DNA of 64,000 nucleotides from Nocardia miyunensis NBRC 108239 (GTDB lineage: Bacteria; Actinomycetota; Actinomycetes; Mycobacteriales; Mycobacteriaceae). Location: NCBI RefSeq assembly GCF_001613065.1, contig NZ_BDBQ01000009.1, forward strand, positions 102,340 through 166,339. Direction: 5' to 3'. The notes below the pieces were generated by a model. It made no database searches and was not told the origin of the DNA. It saw only the letters and a program-made list of their open reading frames with translations. Positions 15,928-24,020 of this stretch are shown here, in pieces (position 1 is the stretch's first letter; the number at the start of each line of letters is the position of its first letter). Position numbers and translations under genes: made by a program.

Positions 15928-16800
15928 ATGACCATGCGCTTCGCCGTCCACTACATCGATTTCCTGCCGGGCGACCCCGCCGCCCTGGCCCCCACGCTGT
16001 CCCGCACCGCCGTCGCCGCCGAGCAGGCCGGTGCCGAGATTTTCACCCTGGCCGACCACTTCTTCCAGATGGAGGGCGTGGGCAAGGCCGAGGATCCGTT
16101 CCTCGAGGGCTATACCAGTATGGGTTTCCTGGCCGGACGGACCGAGAAGATCACCCTGACCATGCTGGTCACCGGCGTCACCTACCGCTACCCGGGCCTG
16201 CTGGCCAAGATCGCCACCACCCTGGACGTGCTCTCCGGCGGCCGATCCATGCTGGGCCTGGGCGCGGCCTGGTACGAACGTGAGCACACCGCGCTGGGCG
16301 TGCCGTATCCGCCGCTGCGCGACCGGTTCGAGATGCTCGAGGAGACCCTGCAGATCTGCTTGCAGATGTGGAGCGACAACGACGGCCCCTACCGGGGCAA
16401 ACACTATCAACTCGCCGAGACCATCTGTCAGCCGCAGCCGATTCGCCGCCCGCCGATCGTGCTCGGCGGCAGTGGCGAGAAGAAGACCTTGCGCATGGTC
16501 GCCCAGTACGCCGATGTCTGGCACACCAACGCACCGGTACCCGAACTGCCGCACAAGATCGAGGTGCTGCACCGGCACTGCGCGAACGTGGACCGCGATC
16601 CGTCCGAAATCCGCATGCACACAGGACATTTCACCGATCCGTTCACGGACACCGACGCCTACCTGAAGAACGCGGAGGCGTGCGCCGCACTGGGATTCGA
16701 CCTGCTCAACGTCGGCCCGCTGCCGGGCACCCCGGATCCTGCCGGCTGGGTCGAGCGATTCGGCGAGCAGATCGCACCCCGCCTCGCCGAGATCGGCTGA
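15928..16800 (+). CDS. F420-dependent LLM-class oxidoreductase
   Basis: 290-residue luciferase-like monooxygenase-fold enzyme of the F420-using group. Visible are AGAEIFTLADHFFQMEGVG near the N-terminus, ITLTMLVTGVTYRYPGLLAK, DVLSGGRSMLGLGAAWYE, which is the F420/FMN pocket signature of this subfamily, and PPIVLGGSGEKKTLRMVAQY. It would reduce or oxidise an organic substrate with cofactor F420; which one is unknown. GGAAGGA precedes the ATG; a second ATG two codons later is equally possible. Confidence 0.85.
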   Translation: MTMRFAVHYIDFLPGDPAALAPTLSRTAVAAEQAGAEIFTLADHFFQMEGVGKAEDPFLEGYTSMGFLAGRTEKITLTMLVTGVTYRYPGLLAKIATTLDVLSGGRSMLGLGAAWYEREHTALGVPYPPLRDRFEMLEETLQICLQMWSDNDGPYRGKHYQLAETICQPQPIRRPPIVLGGSGEKKTLRMVAQYADVWHTNAPVPELPHKIEVLHRHCANVDRDPSEIRMHTGHFTDPFTDTDAYLKNAEACAALGFDLLNVGPLPGTPDPAGWVERFGEQIAPRLAEIG

Positions 16801-17007
16801 TCAGGCCCCGGCGAACGCCCCGCGATACGCGGCGGCCGGATGGGACTGCGGCAACCGGTCCCGTCCGGTGCGACCGGCTATCTCCAGGCATCCGAGCACA
16901 ATGGGATTGTGTGAGACCCCGAGTCCCATATATTCTCTAGGCAGGAGCCGGTGCATCGCGCCCGCAGGAACCGGGGCGGATCACCGGCACGGCTGGAGGA
17001 GGCACCG

Positions 17008-18024
17008 ATGACGTTGTCCGATACCGGGCGCGCCGACCCGTTCGGCGCGCACTACCGCGACATGCTGGCGACACTGTCCGATGGGTCGGTGCACCGGAAC
17101 TTCGATCCTTATCTCGACATCGATTGGGACAGTCCGGAATTGGCGATCGATCCGGACGATCCGCGCTGGGTGCTCGATCCGGAGATCGATCCGCTCGGCG
17201 CGACCGAGTGGTATCGGGCGCTGCCGCTGGAACGGCAGATCGAGATCGGCAGATGGCGCGTGGCCAATGTGGTCAAGGTCGGCCTGGCCTTCGAGACGGT
17301 GCTGATCCGCGGGCTGATGCAGTACGTGCTCAAACTGCCCAACGGGGCGCCGGAGTTCCGGTACTGCATGCACGAGATGACCGAGGAGTGCAACCACATC
17401 CAGATGTTCCAGGAGCTGGTGAACCGGATCGGCGTCGACGTCCCCGGTATGCGGCCGGCCTTCCGGGCGCTGTCGCCGTTCATCGGCGTCGCGGGCGGAT
17501 ATGCGCACGTCATCCTGGTCATCGGGATCCTGGGCGGCGAGGAGCCCATCGACCACTACCAGAAGGCGATGATCCGGGCCGGGGACCGGCTGCCGCCCGC
17601 GGTGCTGCGCACGATGCAGATCCACATCGCCGAGGAGGCGCGGCACATCTCGTTCGCCCACGAATTCCTCACCGCCCATATCGAGAAGCTGAGTCCGTCC
17701 GGAAAAGCGGTGTGCGCGTTGGCGTTCCCACTGGCCATGCGCTGGCTGGCCGGTGAGATCATGACCCCGCCGAAATCCTTCGCCACCCGCTTCGGCATCC
17801 CCCGCGAGGTCTTCCGCGAGGCGTTCTGGCAAGCGCCGCAGTCCCGCCGGATCCTGGCCGGCTACTTCGACGACGTCCGCAAACTGGCCGACGACCTGGG
17901 CCTGCGCCCCCGGCTGGCCCGCAAGGTCTGGCAACTGCTGCACATCGACGGCGACTCGTCCCGCTACCGCAGCGAACCGCCCCGCCGCCTCAACCCGCCG
18001 ACCGCCCACCCCGCCGCGTCCTGA
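17008..18024 (+). CDS. AurF-like diiron oxygenase
   Basis: 338-residue protein of the p-aminobenzoate N-oxygenase (AurF) family, non-heme diiron enzymes that oxidise aryl amines or act on related substrates. The iron ligands are recognisable as paired E-x-x-H motifs: CMHEMTEECNHIQMFQELV and MQIHIAEEARHISFAHEFL. Mycobacterial relatives are common and mostly uncharacterised. ATG 17008 is chosen because GGAGGAGG stands 5 nt upstream; an upstream GTG at 16951 would add 19 unrelated residues. A TetR gene converges on it. No biosynthetic gene cluster surrounds it, so a role in antibiotic synthesis is not supported. Confidence 0.85.
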   Translation: MTLSDTGRADPFGAHYRDMLATLSDGSVHRNFDPYLDIDWDSPELAIDPDDPRWVLDPEIDPLGATEWYRALPLERQIEIGRWRVANVVKVGLAFETVLIRGLMQYVLKLPNGAPEFRYCMHEMTEECNHIQMFQELVNRIGVDVPGMRPAFRALSPFIGVAGGYAHVILVIGILGGEEPIDHYQKAMIRAGDRLPPAVLRTMQIHIAEEARHISFAHEFLTAHIEKLSPSGKAVCALAFPLAMRWLAGEIMTPPKSFATRFGIPREVFREAFWQAPQSRRILAGYFDDVRKLADDLGLRPRLARKVWQLLHIDGDSSRYRSEPPRRLNPPTAHPAAS

Positions 18025-18227
18025 GGCCACCGGACCGCACCCGCCGTACGACCCGTCTCGGTCGCGCAGCAAGGTCAGCGTCTCGATGCCGACTCGCGCG
18101 CCGAGGCCCGGCAGGGCGCCCGCCCACCGAAGTTGGCGACGGTGATTCGAATCGTAATGCGGCCGAACGGGATTCAGTGGTTCGAGCCGGTTCGGACCGC
18201 GAACGCACCGGGCCCGATCGGGAGCCC

Positions 18228-18974
18228 CTAGCGGCAACGTGTGTGAGGCTCGGGCTCCGGTGCGGCCAGGGCTTCGATGAGTTGGAGCAGCGGCATGTCC
18301 GGGTCGAGCTGGACGCCGTGGGCGCGCGCCACGCCGTCCAGGACGCTCCAGGCGTAGCCTGCCAGTTCGGCGATCAGGCGGTGGCGCGGCAGGGGCGGCT
18401 TCTGCTCGCGGGACCAGCGGGTGACCGTGGCCTCGGTCATCGAGACGATGGCGAACGTCATGGTGTCGACCACCGGCGGATCGGCGACGCCGACCACGCC
18501 GCCCAGGCCGGCCACCAGGCGCGCGGCACGGCGGGTGATGCTGCTGAGCAGGCCGCTGAGGGCATCGCTGCCCTCGTCGTCGCCCTCGGCGGGACCGGTG
18601 CGCAGGAATTCGTGCAGGCGCGGATGGTCGCAGATCCAATCGACGACCACACTCACCGCGCGGGCGAGGATCTCGCTGATCGAGCCGTCACCGATGTCCA
18701 GGGCCGCGTCCAGGGCGTCGGTGAAACGGTCGCCGATCACCGAACGCACCCGCCGGTCGAGTTCCTCACGGCCCGAGAACTGCCGGTACAGTACGGATTT
18801 GGCCAATCCCGCGCGAGCGGCGATCTGCCGGGCGGAGATGTCCGCACCGGCGGGGGCCTCCTCCACCAGCTCGATGGCCGCCTGAACGATCCGCGCCCGG
18901 CGTTGGTCGTTGTGCGGCTGCCAGCGCGCCTGTCGTCCGCCCGCCACCTCCGGGGACGCCGCTGCTGTGGACAC
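18228..18974 (-). CDS. TetR family transcriptional regulator
   Basis: 248 residues. DNA-binding domain: RRARIVQAAIELVEEAPAG then ISARQIAARAGLAKSVLYRQ with F-S following. The GLAKSVLYRQFSGREEL end of the HTH is typical of a group of mycobacterial TetRs. The C-terminal ligand domain ends in an acidic-proline tail. The GTG start is fixed by a leaderless-type promoter (TACACT, 6 nt). It converges on the AurF-like gene and follows the ABC1 kinase gene with a 51-bp gap. Confidence 0.88.
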   Translation of the reverse strand: MSTAAASPEVAGGRQARWQPHNDQRRARIVQAAIELVEEAPAGADISARQIAARAGLAKSVLYRQFSGREELDRRVRSVIGDRFTDALDAALDIGDGSISEILARAVSVVVDWICDHPRLHEFLRTGPAEGDDEGSDALSGLLSSITRRAARLVAGLGGVVGVADPPVVDTMTFAIVSMTEATVTRWSREQKPPLPRHRLIAELAGYAWSVLDGVARAHGVQLDPDMPLLQLIEALAAPEPEPHTRCR

Positions 18975-18986
18975 CCCAGAAGTGTA
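18975..18986 (-). promoter_or_regulatory. -10 box of a leaderless transcript (TACACT, 6-nt spacer)
   Basis: On the minus strand TACACT (18986-18981) lies exactly 6 nt before GTG 18974, so the TetR gene has its own promoter within the gap after the ABC1 kinase gene. Confidence 0.5.
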
Positions 18987-19025
18987 GGCCGCGCCCGCCC
19001 GGCGCCCATACCTGTCGGGCGGACT

Positions 19026-20396
19026 TCAGCGGGTATCCCGCCAGCGCGCGATCGCGCGCCCGATCTCGGTCACCGGCGGTTCGCGGTACATCCACTCCCG
19101 GGCCAGCCGATGCCAGTTGTTCGTGCAGTTCAGCTGACCCAGCGCGGCCAGGGTGAACAGATCCACCCGGCGCGAGAACACGTGTTCGGGCGGCAGCCGC
19201 TGACTGCGCATCCCGCGGAACTCCGCCGAGCGCGGATCGATCGCGAGAACCACCGCGCCGGTGGCGAATTCGGGGTCGAGGGTGATCTCCTCGTCGAGCA
19301 GATGCCAGCCGGTCGCGGCCCAGACGTAATCGAGGCATTCCTGAACGGTCACACCCGAATCCGGATCGATGATCTCCCGGCTCACCCACCCGTCGTACAG
19401 ATCTTCGCCGCGATGTTCGGCCGCGGCCTGCAGAGCCGCGCGTTCGAGCTCGACATGCGCTGGATCCATGCTGTGGTAGAGCCCGAAATCCACGAAGGCC
19501 AGGCGGCCGTCCGCGGCGAGCAGGATATTGCCCGGATGCGGATCGCCGCAGAATTCGTAGTCGGTGAACACCGGATCGATGTAGAAGCGGTAGATCAGCT
19601 CGCCGAGGCGATCGCGATCGGCGCCGGGCAGCTCCCGCAGGCTGTCGAAGGACCGCCCGTCGACGAATTCGGTCACCAGAACGCTTGGGCCGCAATGCTC
19701 TTCGATACTGTCCGGCACCACGATGTAAGGATGGCCCCGATAACGTTCGGCCACCCGATGCTGATTGCGGGCCTCGCGCGGATAGTCGAGTTCACTGCCG
19801 ATGTTGTCGGCGATCTCGTCCAGGACGTCACTGTCGGCCGCACTCGGCAGGATAGATCTCCAGAGCCTGCTGAACATGGCGAGATTGCGCATATCCGCCT
19901 CGACGGCCTCGTCCACACCCGGATATTTGACCTTGACCGCGACCTCGCGGCCGTCGCGCAATCTCGCGCGGTAGACCTGCCCGATCGAGGCCGCCGCGAT
20001 CGCGGTCTCGTCGAAGTCCGCGAACACTCGCCGCAGCGAGCCCAGATCGTCCTCGATCACCGCCCGCATCCGGTCGAACGGCACCTCCGGCGCATGGTCG
20101 CGCAGCTCGGCGAGCTTGCCGCGGAACATCTCCCGGTGTTCGGCGGGCAGCAGATCGACGTCCAGGACCGAGAGCATCTGGCCCAGTTTCATCGCCGCGC
20201 CGCGCAACCCGCCGAGCACGGTGACCAGTTGCTGCGCCGCCTGCAGGGTGGACCGTTCGGCCAGGACCTGCCGGGCCTGCTCGGTGCGGCCCAGCATGGC
20301 CAACCGCGTGCCGACCCCGCGGATGGTCTGCTCCGCGGCCAGCCTGCCCAGCTTGCCGCCGCGCGCGAGACGTCCCTTGGGCACCCGAGCATTCAT
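19026..20396 (-). CDS. ABC1/UbiB (AarF) atypical kinase family protein
   Basis: 456 residues. It has the family-specific KxGQ motif in AAMKLGQMLSVLD, the Ala-rich loop AAASIGQVYRARL replacing the Gly-rich loop, the ATP lysine in EVAVKVKYPG, the catalytic-loop equivalent CGDPHPGNILL and the metal-binding FVDFGL. These proteins are atypical ATPases/kinases linked to quinone or lipid metabolism; bacterial paralogues outside ubiquinone synthesis are poorly understood. ATG 20396 is preferred over 20501 because GGGAGG precedes it and the extra residues are not conserved-looking. It is divergent from a TetR gene that may control it. Confidence 0.85.
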   Translation of the reverse strand: MNARVPKGRLARGGKLGRLAAEQTIRGVGTRLAMLGRTEQARQVLAERSTLQAAQQLVTVLGGLRGAAMKLGQMLSVLDVDLLPAEHREMFRGKLAELRDHAPEVPFDRMRAVIEDDLGSLRRVFADFDETAIAAASIGQVYRARLRDGREVAVKVKYPGVDEAVEADMRNLAMFSRLWRSILPSAADSDVLDEIADNIGSELDYPREARNQHRVAERYRGHPYIVVPDSIEEHCGPSVLVTEFVDGRSFDSLRELPGADRDRLGELIYRFYIDPVFTDYEFCGDPHPGNILLAADGRLAFVDFGLYHSMDPAHVELERAALQAAAEHRGEDLYDGWVSREIIDPDSGVTVQECLDYVWAATGWHLLDEEITLDPEFATGAVVLAIDPRSAEFRGMRSQRLPPEHVFSRRVDLFTLAALGQLNCTNNWHRLAREWMYREPPVTEIGRAIARWRDTR

Positions 20397-20530
20397 TGTC
20401 CGAACCTCCCTCGCCCGCGGCGCGACGCGCGGGTGCGCCACACTCTTCGCAAATTTCCCGATATCGGCAACTCGAGCCCGTCTAAGCTGAGCACCGCTCA
20501 TCTTCTCCGACCGCAGGCAGGAGGGTAGCG

Positions 20531-21160
20531 ATGCCGCCGAAGGCTGTTGGCCAGCGTCGCCGTCCGACCCAGGAACGGGCCAGGGCGACCAGGGAACTCA
20601 TCCTGGACACCGCCGCCCGGCTGTTCGGCGAGCGCGGTATCGCCGACACCTCCACCAACCGGATCGCGGCCGAGGCCGGGATCAGCATCGGCACCGTCTA
20701 CCGCTACTTCTCCGATCGCGCGGTCATCGTCGAGGAATTGCTGCGCCGCCTGCTCGAGAGCGTCGAACAGCGGCTCACCCAGCACGCGCTGGGCCTGTCG
20801 GATCGGTCGATCCTGGAACAGGTGACCCGCATCCTGGAGGTCATCACCGACGAACTGGTGGACAACGCCCGGCTGGTGCGCGCCCTGGTGGCGGGAGTTC
20901 AGTTCTACAACAGCGGAATTCCCGAATTCGAGCCCCGATTGCGGTTGCTGGTCAAGGTGATGGTCATCCAGATCCTGGGCCCCGGGGACGATCACCGTTA
21001 CGACGTGACCAGCTTCGTGCTGATGAACACCTGTTTCGCCGCCGTGCTGCGCGCCTCGGCCCTCGAGGTGGACAGCACCGAACGGCACGAGGCGATCGCG
21101 ATGACCGCGCAGATGATCGCGGCCTGGTGCGATGCCCAGATCGCCGCGCAGGCCGCGTGA
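20531..21160 (+). CDS. TetR family transcriptional regulator
   Basis: 209 residues. The HTH region reads RELILDTAARLFGERGIADT then STNRIAAEAGISIGTVYRYF, an unusually clean TetR signature, followed by a helical effector domain. The ATG has AGGAGGG about 6 nt upstream. It is divergent from the ABC1/UbiB kinase gene, 134 bp away, and is its likely regulator. Confidence 0.9.
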   Translation: MPPKAVGQRRRPTQERARATRELILDTAARLFGERGIADTSTNRIAAEAGISIGTVYRYFSDRAVIVEELLRRLLESVEQRLTQHALGLSDRSILEQVTRILEVITDELVDNARLVRALVAGVQFYNSGIPEFEPRLRLLVKVMVIQILGPGDDHRYDVTSFVLMNTCFAAVLRASALEVDSTERHEAIAMTAQMIAAWCDAQIAAQAA

Positions 21161-21446
21161 TACGCGGCGGATCGTTTCTCGCACAGGGGATGCCAAAGAT
21201 GAGCACTCTGCCATCTCTCCGGTCGAAAGCCACTCCGGAAGGGTGCACCAGCACCATCATCTCCCCTGGTAGAGAACATAATTAGCGCCCGCTGAGAATT
21301 GTTCGAAGAGGAGTAGAAGGTGAGTTACCGCTCGGATTACCGTCTTCGATAGGGCTGACGCCCGGTTACAGCAAAGCAGCGCTGCCCGGTCCGACGCCCG
21401 CCCCGCGCGCAATCGGCGCGGGGACGACGGTGACAGGAGGTCACAG
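21161..21446. other. Intergenic region, no gene seen
   Basis: The 286-bp stretch contains small in-frame gaps only. It carries a weak TCCGG/CCGGA hairpin near 21218-21240, an AT-rich patch near 21275-21305, and AGGAGG serving the PucR gene. No riboswitch fold or RNA gene was recognised. Confidence 0.4.
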
Positions 21447-22727
21447 GTGACGATCGACAGCCTCGCCCGCCCCGAACCGGACATGGTGAGACAACCCATG
21501 TCCCCGTCGGTACGCGATGTCGACACACTCACCCGCACCGTGCTCGCCCGCCTCGCCGAATCCGCCGAGATATCCGAACAGGCCGAACAGTTCATCTCCG
21601 CGGATCTCAAAGCCATCGTGCGGGCCTGCGCCGAGTTGATGATCCAGGGCATGAACGGCGGCCCGCTCCCCTGCCCCGCCGAACGTCTGGAGAGCGCGGC
21701 GGCCGGATGCGCCCGCGCCGAGATTCCGATCGATGCGGTCCTGTCCGCGGTGCGCGCGGGATTCACCGTGGCGCTCGAGCAGATGTTCGCGCGCACGAGT
21801 CCGGCGAACGCGCACGGCGTGCACACGGCCACCACCACGATCCTCGAGCTGTCGAAGGTGTTCAACTCCGCGGTCGGCACGGCGTATGTGCGCGAGCGTC
21901 GCGCCGAGGCCGCCGAACAGCAGACCGCGGCGCACAGTCTGACCTCCGCGCTGCTCGCCGGGACCAGCACCGCGACGGCCGGTGCACGCGAATTACCGGT
22001 CGCCGACAGGTATTTCGTCCTCGCCGTGGGCCTCGCGGCCCATCCCGACGAGACCCGGCCGCATCTGGACCGCCGGGTCGTCGCGCGGCGCAAGCTGCGG
22101 CGGGTGCAGGCCGAGCTGGCGACCGCGCTCGGGGGCCGGGCGTTGTCCCTGTTGTCCGTGGACGGCGGCACCGTTCTCGTACCGTCCACGGCCGCAACCG
22201 ATTCCGAGCTCGACGGTCTGGTCGGCGGCCTGTCCGGGGCGGCCCAGACGCCGATCACGGTCACGGTCGTGACCGCCCGGCCGCACGAGGTGCCCGGCGC
22301 GGCCCACCTGGCCCACGAATTGCTGGACACCGTGCAGCATCTGGGCCTGGGCCCCGGCCTGTACCGGTTCACCGAACTGGCCCTGCAATATCAACTGACC
22401 CGCCCCGGAACCGCCCGTGACGCACTCGAAACCCGGCTGAACCCACTGGACGAACACCCCGATCTGCTGGAGACCCTGCGGATCTACATCGCCGCCAACC
22501 TCAGCCGCGTCCGAACCGCCCGCCTGCTGGACGTACACCCGAACACCGTGGACTACCGCCTGCGCCGCATCGCGGGCCTCACCGGCTTCGACCCCGCCCA
22601 GACCACGGGCCTGTGGTACCTGCATTCGGCCCTGGTGGCACGCATGGGCCGACACCCGAGCCCCGCGGCCCCGCTCCGGATTCCGCCTGGCCACAATGCG
22701 GACCGACTCGACAGCGACTGCGCCTGA
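21447..22727 (+). CDS. PucR/CdaR-type transcriptional regulator
   Basis: 426 residues. The C-terminal HTH is diagnostic: LLETLRIYIAANLSRVRTAR then LLDVHPNTVDYRLRRIAGLT is the PucR C-terminal domain. The N-terminal 180 residues are helical and the middle is a degenerate nucleotide-cyclase-like (GGDEF-related) region usual for this family. PucR-type proteins activate purine, sugar-acid or amino-acid genes and often act locally, but no adjacent catabolic operon is present. The GTG start is preceded by ACAGGAGG. Confidence 0.85.
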   Translation: MTIDSLARPEPDMVRQPMSPSVRDVDTLTRTVLARLAESAEISEQAEQFISADLKAIVRACAELMIQGMNGGPLPCPAERLESAAAGCARAEIPIDAVLSAVRAGFTVALEQMFARTSPANAHGVHTATTTILELSKVFNSAVGTAYVRERRAEAAEQQTAAHSLTSALLAGTSTATAGARELPVADRYFVLAVGLAAHPDETRPHLDRRVVARRKLRRVQAELATALGGRALSLLSVDGGTVLVPSTAATDSELDGLVGGLSGAAQTPITVTVVTARPHEVPGAAHLAHELLDTVQHLGLGPGLYRFTELALQYQLTRPGTARDALETRLNPLDEHPDLLETLRIYIAANLSRVRTARLLDVHPNTVDYRLRRIAGLTGFDPAQTTGLWYLHSALVARMGRHPSPAAPLRIPPGHNADRLDSDCA

Positions 22728-22736
22728 TCCACCGCG

Positions 22737-22935
22737 AGCTGCATGTGCGGCAACGTATTTGCTCAATGCCCCCGTCAAGTCCGGTGCGCCCTCTCGACAG
22801 CAACAGAGCCCGAATTGCCGAGACCGATTCTCCGCCAACATATCCGCGAAAAGCGGCCCCTTCAACCTTTCGGCAGCAACAGAGCCCGGCCCCGCCGCGA
22901 ACCGTCTGTCCGCCAACATATCCGAGCACAGCGGC
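22737..22935. repeat. Degenerate tandem repeat, period about 76-85 bp
   Basis: CAGCAACAGAGCCCG occurs at 22798-22812 and 22874-22888, and TCCGCCAACATATCCG occurs at 22831-22846 and 22909-22924, so a unit of 76-78 bp is present twice. A weaker third copy of the second block (GCGGCAACGTATTTG) lies near 22747-22761. The repeat fills the otherwise gene-free stretch between the PucR gene and the P-loop kinase. Reverse-strand frames through it give repeated ADMLAE/SDMLAD-like words but no convincing gene. Confidence 0.7.
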
Positions 22936-23214
22936 GCTCGCCCCCAACGAACGATTTCGACCAGCCTCGCAGTTCGAGACGCATGGAAGCGGAGCACATC
23001 TGGGTAGCTACAACACCTTGTCGGCAGACGGCTCCGCTCCACGACGCCCGGTCGAGGTACCCTCTGTCCGGAGGTGACGACAACGTCGGCCCGGCCGATT
23101 CGGAGCTACCCGAAGGGGGCGTATGCGCAGGTTCGACGCCACGGGCAGGCGCGAATCACCATGGTCCGCTTCGGCATGCCGCGCCGGTGACCGCTGCGGC
23201 CGGGTGAGCCGACG

Positions 23215-23763
23215 GTGAGCCGACGGCGAATCTCCGTGGTCGGCGCGGCCGGATCGGGTAAGAGCACGCTGGCCCGGCGGATCTCCCGGCAACTGGGCGT
23301 ACCGTATATCGAACTCGACGCCATCCATCACCAGCCGGGCTGGACGCCGATGCCCGAGAACGAATTCCGCGCCGCGGTCGCCGAGCGGATCGCCTGCGAG
23401 GCATGGGTGAGCGACGGCAACTATCGCGGCAAACTCGGAGATCTGGTGTGGCGCAACGCCGATACCGTGGTCTGGTTCGATCTGCCGCGCCCGCTGGTCG
23501 CTCTGCAGCTCATTCGCCGGACGCTCGGGCGCGTGATCACCCGGCGCGTGCTGTGGAACGGCAACCGGGAAAGCTGGCGCGACATCTTCACCCTCGATCC
23601 CGAACGATCGATCATCGTCTGGTCCTGGACGTCCCACCCCGCCCTGCGAGCACGCTACGTTGCCGCGCAAACCGATCCCGCCTGGCGGCACCTCGAATTC
23701 GTCCGCATCCGGTCACATCGCGACGCCGACGCCTTTCTCGACGAACTCCGCCACTCGGGATGA
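23215..23763 (+). CDS. P-loop kinase related to FlaR / adenylate kinase-like proteins
   Basis: 182 residues. The Walker A loop is VVGAAGSGKSTLARR at the N-terminus, followed by the substrate region LDAIHHQPGWTPMP, WVSDGNYRGKLGDLVW, VVWFDLPRPL and a C-terminal WSWTSH. This arrangement is that of the 'DNA topology modulation protein FlaR'-related family, small cytosolic nucleotide kinases with no established substrate. The GTG at 23215 has no good ribosome binding site; another GTG 15 nt upstream is possible. It is isolated between a repeat-rich region and a convergent operon. Confidence 0.72.
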   Translation: MSRRRISVVGAAGSGKSTLARRISRQLGVPYIELDAIHHQPGWTPMPENEFRAAVAERIACEAWVSDGNYRGKLGDLVWRNADTVVWFDLPRPLVALQLIRRTLGRVITRRVLWNGNRESWRDIFTLDPERSIIVWSWTSHPALRARYVAAQTDPAWRHLEFVRIRSHRDADAFLDELRHSG

Positions 23764-24020
23764 ATCGCTCGAGTGGTTCGGAGACGGCTGCGGCCAAACC
23801 GCCGCCCCAGCAACCGTTCCATAATTTCCGGATGGAAACCTTTGCGGCGTAGGCGAACTCGACCTACTGAGATGCCGTCAGCCACCTCCGAAGTCGGTCG
23901 ATCGGAATCCGGCGATAGTCGGAATCGGACCTGCCAACGCGGCTCCCGACAGCCCGCGGCGACCTGGCCACCGCCCGGTATCCGTTCCTTCGAACGGACA
24001 CCGTTGCGGCAGAACAGGAC
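23764..24020. other. Intergenic region between convergent units
   Basis: Apart from the hairpin at 23981-23998 I see no gene or RNA here; short frames on both strands have no recognisable content. Confidence 0.4.
23981..23998. terminator. Hairpin TCCGTTC-CTTC-GAACGGA
   Basis: A perfect 7-bp stem with a CTTC tetraloop lies 23 bp beyond the stop of the sulfur operon and 218 bp beyond the P-loop kinase gene. It is a good candidate terminator for the leftward operon, and perhaps for both directions. No T-tract. Confidence 0.55.

Noticed and set aside
17008..18024. AurF-like gene as part of a nitro-aromatic antibiotic cluster
   Set aside because: No polyketide, peptide synthetase or p-aminobenzoate genes nearby.
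18177..20528. A 783-codon open frame on the plus strand
   Set aside because: It is antisense to the TetR and ABC1 kinase genes, both with intact family motifs; long antisense frames are expected in GC-rich DNA with G/C-biased third positions.
21161..21446. Riboswitch upstream of the PucR gene
   Set aside because: Only weak hairpins and no recognisable conserved core of any riboswitch class; the gene has a normal ribosome binding site.
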